A stretch of DNA of 64,000 nt from Prosthecobacter debontii (GTDB taxonomy: Bacteria > Verrucomicrobiota > Verrucomicrobiia > Verrucomicrobiales > Verrucomicrobiaceae). This document shows, in pieces, positions 53,737 through 63,077 of the stretch. Below the pieces are notes generated by a model. The model was not told the origin of the DNA. It made no database searches and saw only the letters and a list, made by a program, of their open reading frames with translations. Made by a program: the position numbers and the translations under genes. The first letter of the stretch is position 1. Every line of letters starts with the position of its first letter. The stretch is taken from contig CAMBPS010000004.1 in assembly GCA_945869675.1 (NCBI GenBank), positions 1 to 64,000 on the forward strand. Direction: 5' to 3'.

Positions 53737-55452
53737 TCAGAGTTCATCCGCCCAGAGAAGGTGGATGACAAGCTTTTTGGTCGTGAGCGGATGCTGATCT
53801 GAGGGCAAGGAAAGTGGCCTGCCCAGGAGTGACGCGAGTTGAGTGACAAAACCAGCGTGCTGAGCTTGACCCGCAACATTCCCAAAGCTTGCTTCTGCAG
53901 ATTCAAAGATCTCAATGAGATCATCACCATAAATGACAATGGGAGAACTCGGATCATTGCCCAGTCCTGCAATGGAAACGAGTTGTGCCGTTTCTTCCCC
54001 GAACTTTTTTTGCCCCAAAGGGAAAAGTTTTCTCACCAAATCACCAGATTCAATGCGCTCCAGAATGGTGGCTTGAATCAACGGTGTCTCCGATTGATGC
54101 AGTTCAGGCCAGCGTTTGCGGATCTCTTTCGCAGTCATATTCGCCACGACCTTCATGGTATCATCGGTCCAGTGACTATCATTCTGATAAAAAGCCTGCT
54201 CTTTCAGTAAACGATCCCAAAGTGGCTGAGCAGGATCGACGACTGATATGCCCGCAGCAATGAGTTGATCGATTTTAGCCTTCTGTCCCGGGGGCATCAA
54301 AGGCTGCTGATAATCACCGCGGAAAAAGTGCTGTGGGTACAACGCCACCTTGCTCGGCATAGGAATCACCATCATGCCAACCCCCATTGATTTTAAGGTA
54401 TGAGCCTGTTTGACGAATTCCTCTGTTTTTCCCGATGCTTCACGGCGCAGTGTCAAGCGATCCAGTTCACGCATGGGATAGAACCAGCCATTGTAACCGA
54501 GGTGCACTTGGGCATTCCCCTCATCAAAAATCCACGTCACTGGCCACTGCGCGATCTGCTTGATAATAGCAGGTGCATTGAAGCTATCACGAAATGGATA
54601 AAGCACAGCAAGCGGCAACAGCGCAAAACCCAGAATGCGCCACGTTTTGATCTGCATTTGCAAGAGCCATGGCAGCCTCGGTAAACCAACACTCGTCAGG
54701 AGTGCGATGAATTGAATGCTCTGCAACCAACCACTCGTCATGCGCTTTTCCAACATGGCGGCATAAATCGAGCTAGAGCTCATGGTGAACATCCTTTGCC
54801 AGCCATTCACGGCTGCCATCAAATCAGGGGTCACGAGCAGCACATTCGTGACTACAAAGAGCAGCATTGTTCCGATGACTCTGAATGGCATGGGCAATGG
54901 AGCAAAGAGACTTTTTTTGCGCCAAACTTCTACAGAAAGAATGACGAACTGGATGAGAAACCAGACTGAAACAGAGCTCAGATTTCCATGCCACAGGACT
55001 GCGACACCGCCCACCAAAACCACAATCGGCAACACCTGTCCTAAAGTTGGCCCCGCAGGCTTCGAGAGCCCAAACTGAAGATGCTTCCAAAGTCCTAAAA
55101 AGCTGCCTTGTCGATAGGGTGCATCACACAGCTCACCACGTGGCTGCCCCTTTAACATCGAAATCGCTATCAGAATATCCGCCAAGCCAGAGATGGCTAG
55201 ATAGAGCTGACTTGTCTGGGCTAAAGCAGCCATCCAGAAGGCTTTTCCCGTTAAGGCCGCAGGCTCAGCTTGCTGGAACAAATGAATCATCCATTCCAAC
55301 GGCAAAAGGAGCAGACTTAATTTAGCTAAACCAAAGCCAAGCCTAGCAAGGCTGCGTGAACGATCGGACTTTATGATCGGTGGTGTCCGCGTGCTGTAAT
55401 GCACCAGAAAAAAAACGATGAAGACTGGGATCAATGGTTTGGCGTAAAGCAT
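53737..55452 (-). CDS. MBOAT fragment fused to AlgJ/AlgX-like SGNH domain, probable pseudoenzyme
   Basis: A 571-residue membrane protein. Residues about 70-180 align with the second half of AlgI-type MBOAT proteins: QLYLAISGLADILIAISML for the YFDFSGYSDMAIG block, then LWKHLQFGLS, and AVLWHGNLSSVSVWFLIQFV for the LWHG...WGLLHG block. The WHG His (155) is kept, but the following catalytic His is Gln168. The usual first ~200 residues are missing. After more membrane helices, residues 305-560 form an AlgJ/AlgX-like domain (VHLGYNGWFYPMREL; NDSHWTDD with Asp425/His427), where the nucleophile Ser of GDS is Asp511 (YGDDLIEIF). Polysaccharide O-acetylation context is inferred. Confidence 0.72.
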   Translation of the reverse strand: MLYAKPLIPVFIVFFLVHYSTRTPPIIKSDRSRSLARLGFGLAKLSLLLLPLEWMIHLFQQAEPAALTGKAFWMAALAQTSQLYLAISGLADILIAISMLKGQPRGELCDAPYRQGSFLGLWKHLQFGLSKPAGPTLGQVLPIVVLVGGVAVLWHGNLSSVSVWFLIQFVILSVEVWRKKSLFAPLPMPFRVIGTMLLFVVTNVLLVTPDLMAAVNGWQRMFTMSSSSIYAAMLEKRMTSGWLQSIQFIALLTSVGLPRLPWLLQMQIKTWRILGFALLPLAVLYPFRDSFNAPAIIKQIAQWPVTWIFDEGNAQVHLGYNGWFYPMRELDRLTLRREASGKTEEFVKQAHTLKSMGVGMMVIPMPSKVALYPQHFFRGDYQQPLMPPGQKAKIDQLIAAGISVVDPAQPLWDRLLKEQAFYQNDSHWTDDTMKVVANMTAKEIRKRWPELHQSETPLIQATILERIESGDLVRKLFPLGQKKFGEETAQLVSIAGLGNDPSSPIVIYGDDLIEIFESAEASFGNVAGQAQHAGFVTQLASLLGRPLSLPSDQHPLTTKKLVIHLLWADEL

Positions 55453-55510
55453 AGGTTTTAGTCAGTGAAGGCAGTGTATGAAAAATTAACTTGGGGCCAC
55501 AGCTTCTTCA

Positions 55511-57187
55511 TTAAAAGCCTGAGGCCTTGCCTGGAACTCGGGGGTCGTGAGCAGGCACCAAGAGCTTTCGGTTGTCGTCCCACATCACACACTGACAGGC
55601 ACCAAATCCAGTTGATCGATCAAGGTGATGCCCGAGCGCTTCAACTCGCTTCAGCGTAGCCTCATCAAAAGTCGTTTCAATCTTAAGCTCGTCTGGCTGC
55701 CATTGCTGATGAAAGCGTGGCTGTTTCAACGCGGCATTCGGCTCCATCCCCTGATCAATGATGTTGGAGATAAGCAATAACGTTTGTGTAATGATCGTCG
55801 GACCGCCAGCGGCACCCACCGTTAATAGGGGCCTCCCATCTTTAAAAACTAAAGTTGGGCTCATGCTGGAAAGGGGGCGCTTGCCTGGAGCGATGCTGTT
55901 AGCTTCTGCTCCAATCAGCTTAAAGGCATTGGGCACTCCCGGCTGCACGGCAAAGTCATCCATCTCATCATTGAGTAAAACACCTGTTCCAGGAACAATG
56001 ACCTTACTACCAAATGCGGTATTGATCGTCTGATTCAGGGCCACCCAGTTTCCTTCTGCATCGGCAGTGCTCAGATGTGTCGTGTGTTTGCCATAGATAT
56101 CGCCTTCCCAGCGTGGTGGTGTGCCATGAGCAGGCACAGGGGTCGTATGATCTAGGTTAATCTTTGCGGCCAGTTCTTTGGCATAAGCAGGATCGATTAA
56201 ACCTCGTGGCACATGGACAAAGTCAGGATCACCCAGCCAATAAGCGCGATCCGCAAAAGCTAACTTCATAGCTTCTGTGATCACATGCACTCGACTGCTG
56301 GCACGGAAATGACGAACAGGAAACTGCTCTAGCATGCTCAAGATCTGGGCCACATGAACGCCACCACTGCTGGGCGGCGGCATGGCGACAATGTCGTAAC
56401 CTCGATAAGTCGCGCGCACTGGTTCACGTTCGATAGCCTTGTAATTGGCAAAGTCTGCCGCACTTGCAATGCCGCCATTGGCCTGCATCCATGCATCGAC
56501 TTTGTGGGCATATTCACCCTCATAAAACCAGGTGATTCCATGCTCTGCGATAGCGCGATACGTTTTAGCCAAATCTTTTTGAATCAGCAAATCACCTTTC
56601 TGCAAAGGCAAGCCATCAGCTTTAAAGAAAATCTCACGTGAAGCAGGAAATAGCTTCAGCTTTTCCGCCGTCGCCGCTAGTTTGCGAGCATAGACCTCAT
56701 CAATCGGAAAGCCCTTTTCAGCGATGTCCGCAGCCGGCAGCAGTAGATCCGCCAGTTTTAATTTACCATGCTTTTGGATGGCTAAATCATAGGCTTTTAG
56801 TGCACCGGGTATCCCTGAGGCCAAAGCCCCCGTCTTGCTAGCTTCATGATCCAACTGGCCGCCAATCACATACATATCACGACTGGCTTTAGCTGGAGCC
56901 ATCTCCCGCCCATCAATCGCAGTCACGGTGCCATGAGCCGTCCGAATCACCAGGAAACAACCGCCGCCAATCCCAGAATTATGGCCATCCACCACGCCCA
57001 GAGTCAGAGCTGCGGCCACGGCGGCATCCACGGCATTACCACCCTTCTTTGCCGCGTTCACCGCTGCATCTGTTGCCAGTGGTTGAACCGTTGCTGCCGC
57101 AAAGTGTGGAAAACCTAGCTCGGCAGCTGTGGATTGAGCCAACAGACCACTTAGCAAAGAGACCAAAAGAAAAAAGCAGCGGTTCAT
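55511..57187 (-). CDS. ggt: Gamma-glutamyltransferase
   Basis: From MNRCFFLLVSLLSGLLAQSTA (signal peptide) the precursor has 558 residues. It is a self-cleaving N-terminal nucleophile hydrolase of the periplasm that transfers or hydrolyses the gamma-glutamyl group of glutathione. Large-subunit motifs are GGNAVDAAVAAALTLGVVDGHNSGIGGG near 50-77 and DGREMAPAKAS near 92-102 (substrate Arg). The cleavage site and nucleophile Thr lie in KHTTHLSTADAEGNW; PLSSMSPTLVF and GAAGGPTIITQ follow in the small subunit. Upstream codons available before this Met are not consistent with a signal peptide. Confidence 0.93.
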   Translation of the reverse strand: MNRCFFLLVSLLSGLLAQSTAAELGFPHFAAATVQPLATDAAVNAAKKGGNAVDAAVAAALTLGVVDGHNSGIGGGCFLVIRTAHGTVTAIDGREMAPAKASRDMYVIGGQLDHEASKTGALASGIPGALKAYDLAIQKHGKLKLADLLLPAADIAEKGFPIDEVYARKLAATAEKLKLFPASREIFFKADGLPLQKGDLLIQKDLAKTYRAIAEHGITWFYEGEYAHKVDAWMQANGGIASAADFANYKAIEREPVRATYRGYDIVAMPPPSSGGVHVAQILSMLEQFPVRHFRASSRVHVITEAMKLAFADRAYWLGDPDFVHVPRGLIDPAYAKELAAKINLDHTTPVPAHGTPPRWEGDIYGKHTTHLSTADAEGNWVALNQTINTAFGSKVIVPGTGVLLNDEMDDFAVQPGVPNAFKLIGAEANSIAPGKRPLSSMSPTLVFKDGRPLLTVGAAGGPTIITQTLLLISNIIDQGMEPNAALKQPRFHQQWQPDELKIETTFDEATLKRVEALGHHLDRSTGFGACQCVMWDDNRKLLVPAHDPRVPGKASGF

Positions 57188-57271
57188 GGGAAAGTAAGCT
57201 GTCATCATGATATGTTTGCCGCAGACTGCCCTCTTTTTTTCCATGAATCGCCTCATCAAAACACGTGCGCT

Positions 57272-58684
57272 TTACTTCCAACCTCCGCCGAGCGCGCGGA
57301 TCAACTGGACAGTCGCCGTCAGACGCTGACCATCCAACTGGGCCTGTAGCAAGCGTGTGGTGAGCACCGTTCGGTCCGCATCCACCACCTCAAAATAGCT
57401 GGCCAGTCCCTTGTCATAGCGCAGTCGGGCGAGTTTGCTGGTTTCTTGAGAAGCAGCCACTGCAGCGCCCACCGCCTCACGCTGACGACCGTACGCTTTG
57501 ACATCCAGCATTGCATTTTCGACTTCTCCCAGAGCTGTCAAAATCGACTTACGATAGGCTGCCACGGTTTCTTCGTGCTTGGCCTGGGCACTGCGCAGGT
57601 TCCCACCCAGGCGACCTCCTTGAAACAAGGGAATGCTAAGCTGTGGACCAATGTTCGCCGTGCGGCTTTTCCATTCTAGAAAATCCTCTGCTCCCACGCT
57701 TTCTAAGCCACCATTGCCAAGAAGGCTAAAAGCTGGATAAAAATTGGCTTTGGCCACGCCAACATTGGCATTGGCCTCACGCATGGCCTGCTCTGAAGCA
57801 CGAATATCCGGCCGGCGCTGAAGCAGTGTGCTCGGTACTCCAACGGATAAGCGTGGCGGAGTCGGCAAATGGCGGTTTTGAGCCAATCGAAACGCTGACG
57901 GAAGCTCCCCACACAGCACCGCCAGCGCGTTCTCCACATTGCCGCGCTGACGTTCGATGTTGATCTTATCGTTCTTGGCCAATGCCAACTCGGTGCGTGA
58001 TCGGGCCACATCCATTTCATTGGCCAGGCCGCCTTGGAATCGCGATTGCTGGAGGGACAGTGATTCTTGCCGCAAACCGATGGTTTCCTGCAAAATAGCC
58101 TCCTGAGCATCCAAGGAGGTGAGCTGAAAATAGCTACGCGAGACCTCGGCAGCAACGATGAGGCGTTGAGCGGTCAGATGGTCCACCGAGGCTGATTCAC
58201 GCGCCTTTGAGGCCTCCACACTGCGTCGTACCTTACCCCAGAGATCGAGCTCATAACTCAGATTTCCGAAAGCCTGATGACGATCACGCTCCAGCGCTGG
58301 CAGTGGCACACCAGCAGGTAAATTAGCTCCGATACTATTGGCAGAGAGTTGCTCATAAGTCGCACGATTTTCCATGCTTAACTGTGGAAACCAAGCCGCA
58401 CGGTCGACGCCTAGCATGGCCCTTGCCGTGGCTACGCGGGCCTCCGCACTAGCCAAATCCTGATTGTATAAAAGCGCCCGATTCATCAAGTCATCGAGCG
58501 TGGGGTTCTCAAAGAGCGTCCACCAAGCATCTGGCAAAGCTAAGTCGGAAACGTCCGCCTGCTGCTTCCAATGTGTTGTGAGCTTCATCTCGGGCAGTTT
58601 AAAATCAGGCCCCACAGTGCAGGATGTGCTGATCAGACTGCTCAAGACGCAGAAAAGAGGTAAAAGATTGCTTCGAATAAGCAT
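57272..58684 (-). CDS. Outer-membrane efflux lipoprotein, NodT/OprM type (orphan)
   Basis: The 470-residue TolC-family protein has a lipoprotein signal (LISTSC, Cys22), then SCTVGPDFKLPEM, the usual start of RND outer-membrane factors. Two helical repeats are visible (NQDLASAEARVATARAMLGVDRAAWFPQL near 75-103; RRPDIRASEQAMREANANVGVAKANFYPAFSLLG near 285-318), ending DADRTVLTTRLLQAQLDGQRLTATVQLIRALGGGW. No pump or adaptor gene adjoins it, so the inner-membrane partner is elsewhere. It is 84 bases upstream of the gamma-glutamyltransferase start. Confidence 0.92.
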   Translation of the reverse strand: MLIRSNLLPLFCVLSSLISTSCTVGPDFKLPEMKLTTHWKQQADVSDLALPDAWWTLFENPTLDDLMNRALLYNQDLASAEARVATARAMLGVDRAAWFPQLSMENRATYEQLSANSIGANLPAGVPLPALERDRHQAFGNLSYELDLWGKVRRSVEASKARESASVDHLTAQRLIVAAEVSRSYFQLTSLDAQEAILQETIGLRQESLSLQQSRFQGGLANEMDVARSRTELALAKNDKINIERQRGNVENALAVLCGELPSAFRLAQNRHLPTPPRLSVGVPSTLLQRRPDIRASEQAMREANANVGVAKANFYPAFSLLGNGGLESVGAEDFLEWKSRTANIGPQLSIPLFQGGRLGGNLRSAQAKHEETVAAYRKSILTALGEVENAMLDVKAYGRQREAVGAAVAASQETSKLARLRYDKGLASYFEVVDADRTVLTTRLLQAQLDGQRLTATVQLIRALGGGWK

Positions 58685-58821
58685 GGGCTAGTAGAATCCA
58701 TCATGAGTCAATTGCCATGATTCATTCTGCAAACGTTAGATGTCTGGATTGTGGATGCAGACTTGCTCCATCCATAGGCAGCCGTTTATCTTTAACGGAC
58801 CCTTCTTTTCTCTAAAATACC

Positions 58822-60327
58822 ATGAGCACAATAACACTCCAGGAACTCCAGACGGCCCTTGTGGCCGTGCAAATGGAACTCAACCGAGTCAAGAGTCGGC
58901 TCAATGAGCTGGAAAAGGTGGTCACTATCGAAAATGATCCTGAAGGCATCCGCCGAGTGTATTTGGAATGCACGGATTTTGTCATCCGACCTGCTGAGGA
59001 TCAGCGTCACATCGCCGTGCAGCTCGGCTCAGATGCAGAGGGGGGCTACATCCATTTGCATTATCCTGGAACGGGAATTCCAGCTGTGGATATAGGATTT
59101 GATTCGCCGGGAGAGCCACACATGCAGTTGAAGGGTAAGGACTTTAAATCGCGCACGGACCTCTTCATTCGGGACAATTGTGGCTGTGTCGCCGTCCTGT
59201 CCGAGGCTGGTCAACCCGGTGCTCTGATGCGTGCTCAAGAGGATGGCGGCTCCATCGCCGTACTTCAAGAAGATGGTCAAGCTCGGGCAGTGCTCATCCA
59301 TGGCATTACCGAAATGCCGACGGTCGAGGGCCAAAAGACCGCAGCCAGCACAAACCTCATTTTTGCTGACGGCAATGGTCACACCATGCTAAAACTTCGC
59401 GCTGATGAAACGGGCGGTATGTTGACAGCTGGTATTGCCGGACAATCAGATGCCATTGCACTCGTGGCACGGGAAGATGGTCCCGCCTTGCTCATGCATA
59501 GTCCGGAAGAAGATCATAGCATTTCCATTCTAGCCATGACCGGCGCGGCTGAAATCTGTGTGCACGAGAACAAAATTCCTGGCACTGGCACCCAAGCTAG
59601 CCTGTCTGCAGGCGAATTTGGTAGCAGCCTGTGCCTGCGTGGTATTGGCGGTCAGAAATCGGTGGATCTCTCCGCTCTTGATGTCGCCAGCAGCCTGACT
59701 CTTCATGATGCCCAAGGTGACGTTCGTGTGATGCTGGCCCATCACTTCGGTAGTCATTCGGCGCTAACCTTGCAAAGCCTGACCGAGGAGGAAGGCCTAC
59801 GCGCTATCGCCAGTGCTGATGTCTCGTCCATTGAGATCATCTCACCCGTCGATCCAGAGACGAAGGTGCTTACCGCTGTGACGGCTGAAAAAGCCGTGAC
59901 CATCGTGCAAAAACATCATCGCCCCATCGTCATGCTGGGCGAGGGGGATCAAGGCGGCATTGTCTGTGCCTATGGTCCTTCGGCAGAGAGTGCAGGCATC
60001 GCCTCTCTGTCAGGCGGGCCAGTCGCGGGCTCCGTCGTTCTAGCCACCGTCGATGGTACGGCTCAGCTCACCTTGGATGCTACGGATCATGGTGGCCGCG
60101 TGCTTATCAATAATGACCTCGGCTTCCAACGTGTGGCCATAGGTGTCTATGAAGAAGCTGGTGGTCTGCATCTGAATAATACGGGCAGCACGGGCATCCA
60201 GGCCGTGGCCACACCTAAAGGTGGCGTCGTTACCGTCAGTAATCATGATGGCCGTCCCATCGCTAGCCTCCCAGAAAGTGATGGTGAAGACACTGGCGAC
60301 TGGGGTAAGCTGCCGGATAGTTTCTGA
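58822..60327 (+). CDS. Unrecognised repeat protein with N-terminal coiled coil
   Basis: This 501-residue protein is not of a family I recognise. Residues 5-35 form a coiled coil (LQELQTALVAVQMELNRVKSRLNELE). The rest consists of short beta-rich repeats of about 20-40 residues with patterns such as GGSIAVLQEDGQARAVL, GGVVTVSNHDGRPIASL and GGRVLINNDLGFQRVAI, suggesting a beta-solenoid or stacked-sandwich fold like that of tail-fibre or surface proteins. There is no signal peptide, so it is probably cytoplasmic or exported by a special route. It lies 3 bases upstream of the sensor kinase gene, suggesting a structural or sensory partner of that signalling pair. Confidence 0.72.
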   Translation: MSTITLQELQTALVAVQMELNRVKSRLNELEKVVTIENDPEGIRRVYLECTDFVIRPAEDQRHIAVQLGSDAEGGYIHLHYPGTGIPAVDIGFDSPGEPHMQLKGKDFKSRTDLFIRDNCGCVAVLSEAGQPGALMRAQEDGGSIAVLQEDGQARAVLIHGITEMPTVEGQKTAASTNLIFADGNGHTMLKLRADETGGMLTAGIAGQSDAIALVAREDGPALLMHSPEEDHSISILAMTGAAEICVHENKIPGTGTQASLSAGEFGSSLCLRGIGGQKSVDLSALDVASSLTLHDAQGDVRVMLAHHFGSHSALTLQSLTEEEGLRAIASADVSSIEIISPVDPETKVLTAVTAEKAVTIVQKHHRPIVMLGEGDQGGIVCAYGPSAESAGIASLSGGPVAGSVVLATVDGTAQLTLDATDHGGRVLINNDLGFQRVAIGVYEEAGGLHLNNTGSTGIQAVATPKGGVVTVSNHDGRPIASLPESDGEDTGDWGKLPDSF

Positions 60328-60330
60328 TCC

Positions 60331-62370
60331 GTGATTCTCCGTAACGCTTTTCTCTCTCTTCTGCTGCTTTCTCAGGCTGCTGGTCAAAGCTTGCTTACTC
60401 GTGTCGTCGACATTCGCACGCTACCCTACGAGCGCAGTTTGGAGAAATTGCCCGTCGAGCTCACGGCCGTCGTCGGCTTTGTCGAGAGTAGCGGCACGGC
60501 TTTTGTCCAAGACAACAGTGCGGGGACTCACCTGCATTTTAAACCTGCCCGCCGTGATCTGATTGTGGGTGATCAAGTGCGGGTCAAAGGCTTCACAATG
60601 GCTGGACTTTATCTGCCAGGGATTGATGTGACTGAGCTGCATATTCTAGGGCATGGACCCGCACCAGAGCCGGTAAAAGCAGGTTACGAGGACCTCACCA
60701 CCGGGCGCTTTCATTACCAACGAGTCAGCCTCGAAGGGCTGGGGCGCACACTCACTCCCATGGATGAAAACCGCAGCCTGCTCCGACTGGCCATCGGTAG
60801 TCGTGTGATCGAGGTCCGAATCGATGCAGCCCTGGCATCTGCGCCCAATCTCATCGATGCCCGCTTGCGCATCACCGCCCTCGCTGCTGGTGGCATCAAT
60901 GATCGGCGGCAACTCGTGTTCCCCTATTTATGTGTCACCGATTGGAGTGATGTCGTCGTGATCCATGTCCCGCCTGCTGCCGATTCGCTGCCCCTCAGCT
61001 CCGTCGCCGCACTATTGCCCTTTAGCTCTGCGGATGAGCCACAACACCGTGCCCGCATTCGTGGAACCGTGCTCGCGGCTTTCCCTGATGGTCGTGTTTT
61101 TCTGCGTGATTCCACACCACCTCCACCACCACGCGAAGCCCCAAAGGATAAGCCCGAAACACCACAGCTATCGCCTTCCATCGCCATCAGACTCAATACG
61201 CCGATGGATCTCACTTCGGGTCATTTAGCCGAGATCATCGGTTTTCCCATCATGGCTGGATTCAGCGCCTCATTGGCTGATGCGCTCTTGCTCAATACCG
61301 AGCCTGCGGACGCACCTGAGGCGGTCAATATTTCACTCCAAGATTTCCTAGATGGCTCACACGATGCCGATCTCGTGCATCTCACATCGCCCGCCGTGCT
61401 TCAGGATGTTTTACGCACTTCCGATGGCTTCGAGCTACGCTTCACCGCTGGCGGCACCCCCATCAGAGCTTTCTTGCTACAATCAAACGCACCGGACTTT
61501 GAACTCGGCTCTTCCTGCGCACTCACCGGCATCTGCCTCGTCGAATCTGCCAGCACTGACAAAGGCTTCCGTTCCGAGCCAGATCGCGCCTCGCTGCTCC
61601 TGCGTTCTATCTCGGATATTCGCATCCTCAGCAAAGCACCGTTTTGGGATGCCCAACGCCTTGTCATTACCATCAGCATTCTGGGTACCATCGTTTCGCT
61701 CAGCTTGTTCTGGATCACTCAGCAACGCCGCCAAATCACCCGACTCGAACGCAGGATTGTCGAACAAGCCACGCTCGAAGAACGCCAGCGCATCGCCCGC
61801 GAATTCCACGATAGCTTGGAACAGGAACTCACCGGCCTCTCCCTCCGGCTCGATGCCGCGAGCACCCGACCTCTCGAGGAAAAAGCCCGCACTCTGCTCG
61901 AAACCAGCCGCAGCCTCGTCTCCCGCATTCAGAGCGAAGCCCGCAACCTCGTCTCCGATCTCCGCGACGACACCGCGCGTGCCACCCTGCCCGAGGCTCT
62001 GCAACTCTTGGCCTCTCGTGCCCCCGAGGACATCGCCATCACCCTTGATCTCTGTCCCATCCCTGCCATCCCGCCGCCCATCACGCATCACCTCCGCATG
62101 ATCGCGCAGGAAGCCATCACCAACGCCCTCAAACACGCCCAACCCACCCACATCACCCTCCATCTCTCTGCATCTCCATCACTCCTAGCGCTGTGCATCG
62201 CCGACAACGGCCAAGGCTTCGACTCCATCGACCAAACCCATGGCCAACCCGGCCACTTCGGCTGCATCGGCATCCGCGAAAGAGCCCGGAAAATCGGTGC
62301 CGAGGTGAAGTGGGAAAGCGAGACAGGAAAGGGCACGACGGTGAGTGTCGAGCTGCCGCTTGGGAACTGA
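60331..62370 (+). CDS. NarL-type sensor histidine kinase with periplasmic OB-fold domains
   Basis: The 679-residue kinase starts with GTG, 3 bases after the preceding stop codon, and has a signal peptide (NAFLSLLLLSQAAGQS). The periplasmic part (about 20-440) contains repeated OB-like domains, the first reading VELTAVVGFVESSGTAFVQDNSAGTHL. One transmembrane helix lies near 449-470 (LVITISILGTIVSLSLFWI). The HisKA_3 dimerisation domain has phosphoacceptor His493 (AREFHDSLEQEL), and the ATPase domain has Asn598 (ITNALKHA) and DNGQGF. This is the membrane partner of the response regulator at 62463-63077. The ligand is unknown; Pro-rich insert PPPPPREAP lies near residue 268. Confidence 0.9.
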   Translation: MILRNAFLSLLLLSQAAGQSLLTRVVDIRTLPYERSLEKLPVELTAVVGFVESSGTAFVQDNSAGTHLHFKPARRDLIVGDQVRVKGFTMAGLYLPGIDVTELHILGHGPAPEPVKAGYEDLTTGRFHYQRVSLEGLGRTLTPMDENRSLLRLAIGSRVIEVRIDAALASAPNLIDARLRITALAAGGINDRRQLVFPYLCVTDWSDVVVIHVPPAADSLPLSSVAALLPFSSADEPQHRARIRGTVLAAFPDGRVFLRDSTPPPPPREAPKDKPETPQLSPSIAIRLNTPMDLTSGHLAEIIGFPIMAGFSASLADALLLNTEPADAPEAVNISLQDFLDGSHDADLVHLTSPAVLQDVLRTSDGFELRFTAGGTPIRAFLLQSNAPDFELGSSCALTGICLVESASTDKGFRSEPDRASLLLRSISDIRILSKAPFWDAQRLVITISILGTIVSLSLFWITQQRRQITRLERRIVEQATLEERQRIAREFHDSLEQELTGLSLRLDAASTRPLEEKARTLLETSRSLVSRIQSEARNLVSDLRDDTARATLPEALQLLASRAPEDIAITLDLCPIPAIPPPITHHLRMIAQEAITNALKHAQPTHITLHLSASPSLLALCIADNGQGFDSIDQTHGQPGHFGCIGIRERARKIGAEVKWESETGKGTTVSVELPLGN

Positions 62371-62428
62371 GACATGATGATCGAAAAAGAACGATTGGTA
62401 GTGGCAGTCATGGTGCGCGTTGCTTGGC

Positions 62429-62461
62429 TCGTCATTCGGGTTTACTCACTCGTTATTCCTT
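62429..62461 (+). repeat. Degenerate third copy of the dispersed intergenic repeat
   Basis: TCGTCATTCGGGTTTACTCA followed by CTCGTTATTCCTT matches the repeat in the manganese operon (right arm orientation, 5580-5609) with about four differences in 33 bases. It ends one base before the start codon of the response regulator and occupies the kinase-regulator gap. Confidence 0.65.
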
Positions 62462-62462
62462 C

Positions 62463-63077
62463 ATGATCACTCTTCTTCTCATCGACGATCACTTTGTCGT
62501 CCGCAGCGGACTCGTGGCTTCGCTGGAGCTTGAGAGTGACCTCCAGATCGTCGGTGAATCGGATCGTGGAGAAGAAACCTCACGACTCTTTGCCAAAGTG
62601 AAGCCTCATGTCGTGCTCATGGATCTCCAGCTTCCAGGCATCAGCGGCATTGAGGCCACCGCGTCTCTCTTGCGGGATCATCCCGCCGCCCGCGTGCTGA
62701 TTTTCTCCACGTTTGCCCGTGACGACGAAATCCAGGCCGCGTTAAAAGCCGGGGCCCTCGGCTACCTCCAAAAATCCTCCTCACGTGAAGCACTGCTTCA
62801 GGCCATTCGCACTGTGGCTAAAGGTGATTGTAGCTTGCCTGCTGATATCGCTCAACGCCTGAAGGATCGTCTTGCCGAACCCGAAATCACTCCGCGCGAG
62901 CTGGAAATCCTCAATCTGGTGACTCGTGGCAACGCCAACAAAGAAATCGCCGCCGCTCTTAGTATCTCCGAGGACACCGTGAAGCAGCACGTCAGCCGCA
63001 TTTTGATGAAATTGAAGGTCCACGACCGCGCCCAAGCCACGGCGGAGGCAATCCGTCGGGGATTGGTCAAGGTGTAG
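62463..63077 (+). CDS. NarL/FixJ-family response regulator
   Basis: A 204-residue two-domain regulator, starting at MITLLLIDDHFVVRSGL. The receiver has acidic pocket Asp8/Asp9, phosphoacceptor Asp54 (VLMDLQLPGISG) and Lys near 103 (YLQKSSS); the C-terminal LuxR-type helix-turn-helix reads ITPRELEILNLVTRGNANKEIAAALSISEDTVKQHVSRI. It is the expected output of the kinase encoded 92 bases upstream. Its start directly follows a dispersed repeat, and its last 11 bases overlap the convergent vapC-like gene. Confidence 0.93.
   Translation: MITLLLIDDHFVVRSGLVASLELESDLQIVGESDRGEETSRLFAKVKPHVVLMDLQLPGISGIEATASLLRDHPAARVLIFSTFARDDEIQAALKAGALGYLQKSSSREALLQAIRTVAKGDCSLPADIAQRLKDRLAEPEITPRELEILNLVTRGNANKEIAAALSISEDTVKQHVSRILMKLKVHDRAQATAEAIRRGLVKV

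Noticed and set aside
61483-62163. A 226-codon minus-strand frame rich in Gly, Asp and Glu
   Set aside because: Antisense to the histidine kinase domain, whose H and N boxes are intact. Composition reflects the codon pattern of the opposite strand.
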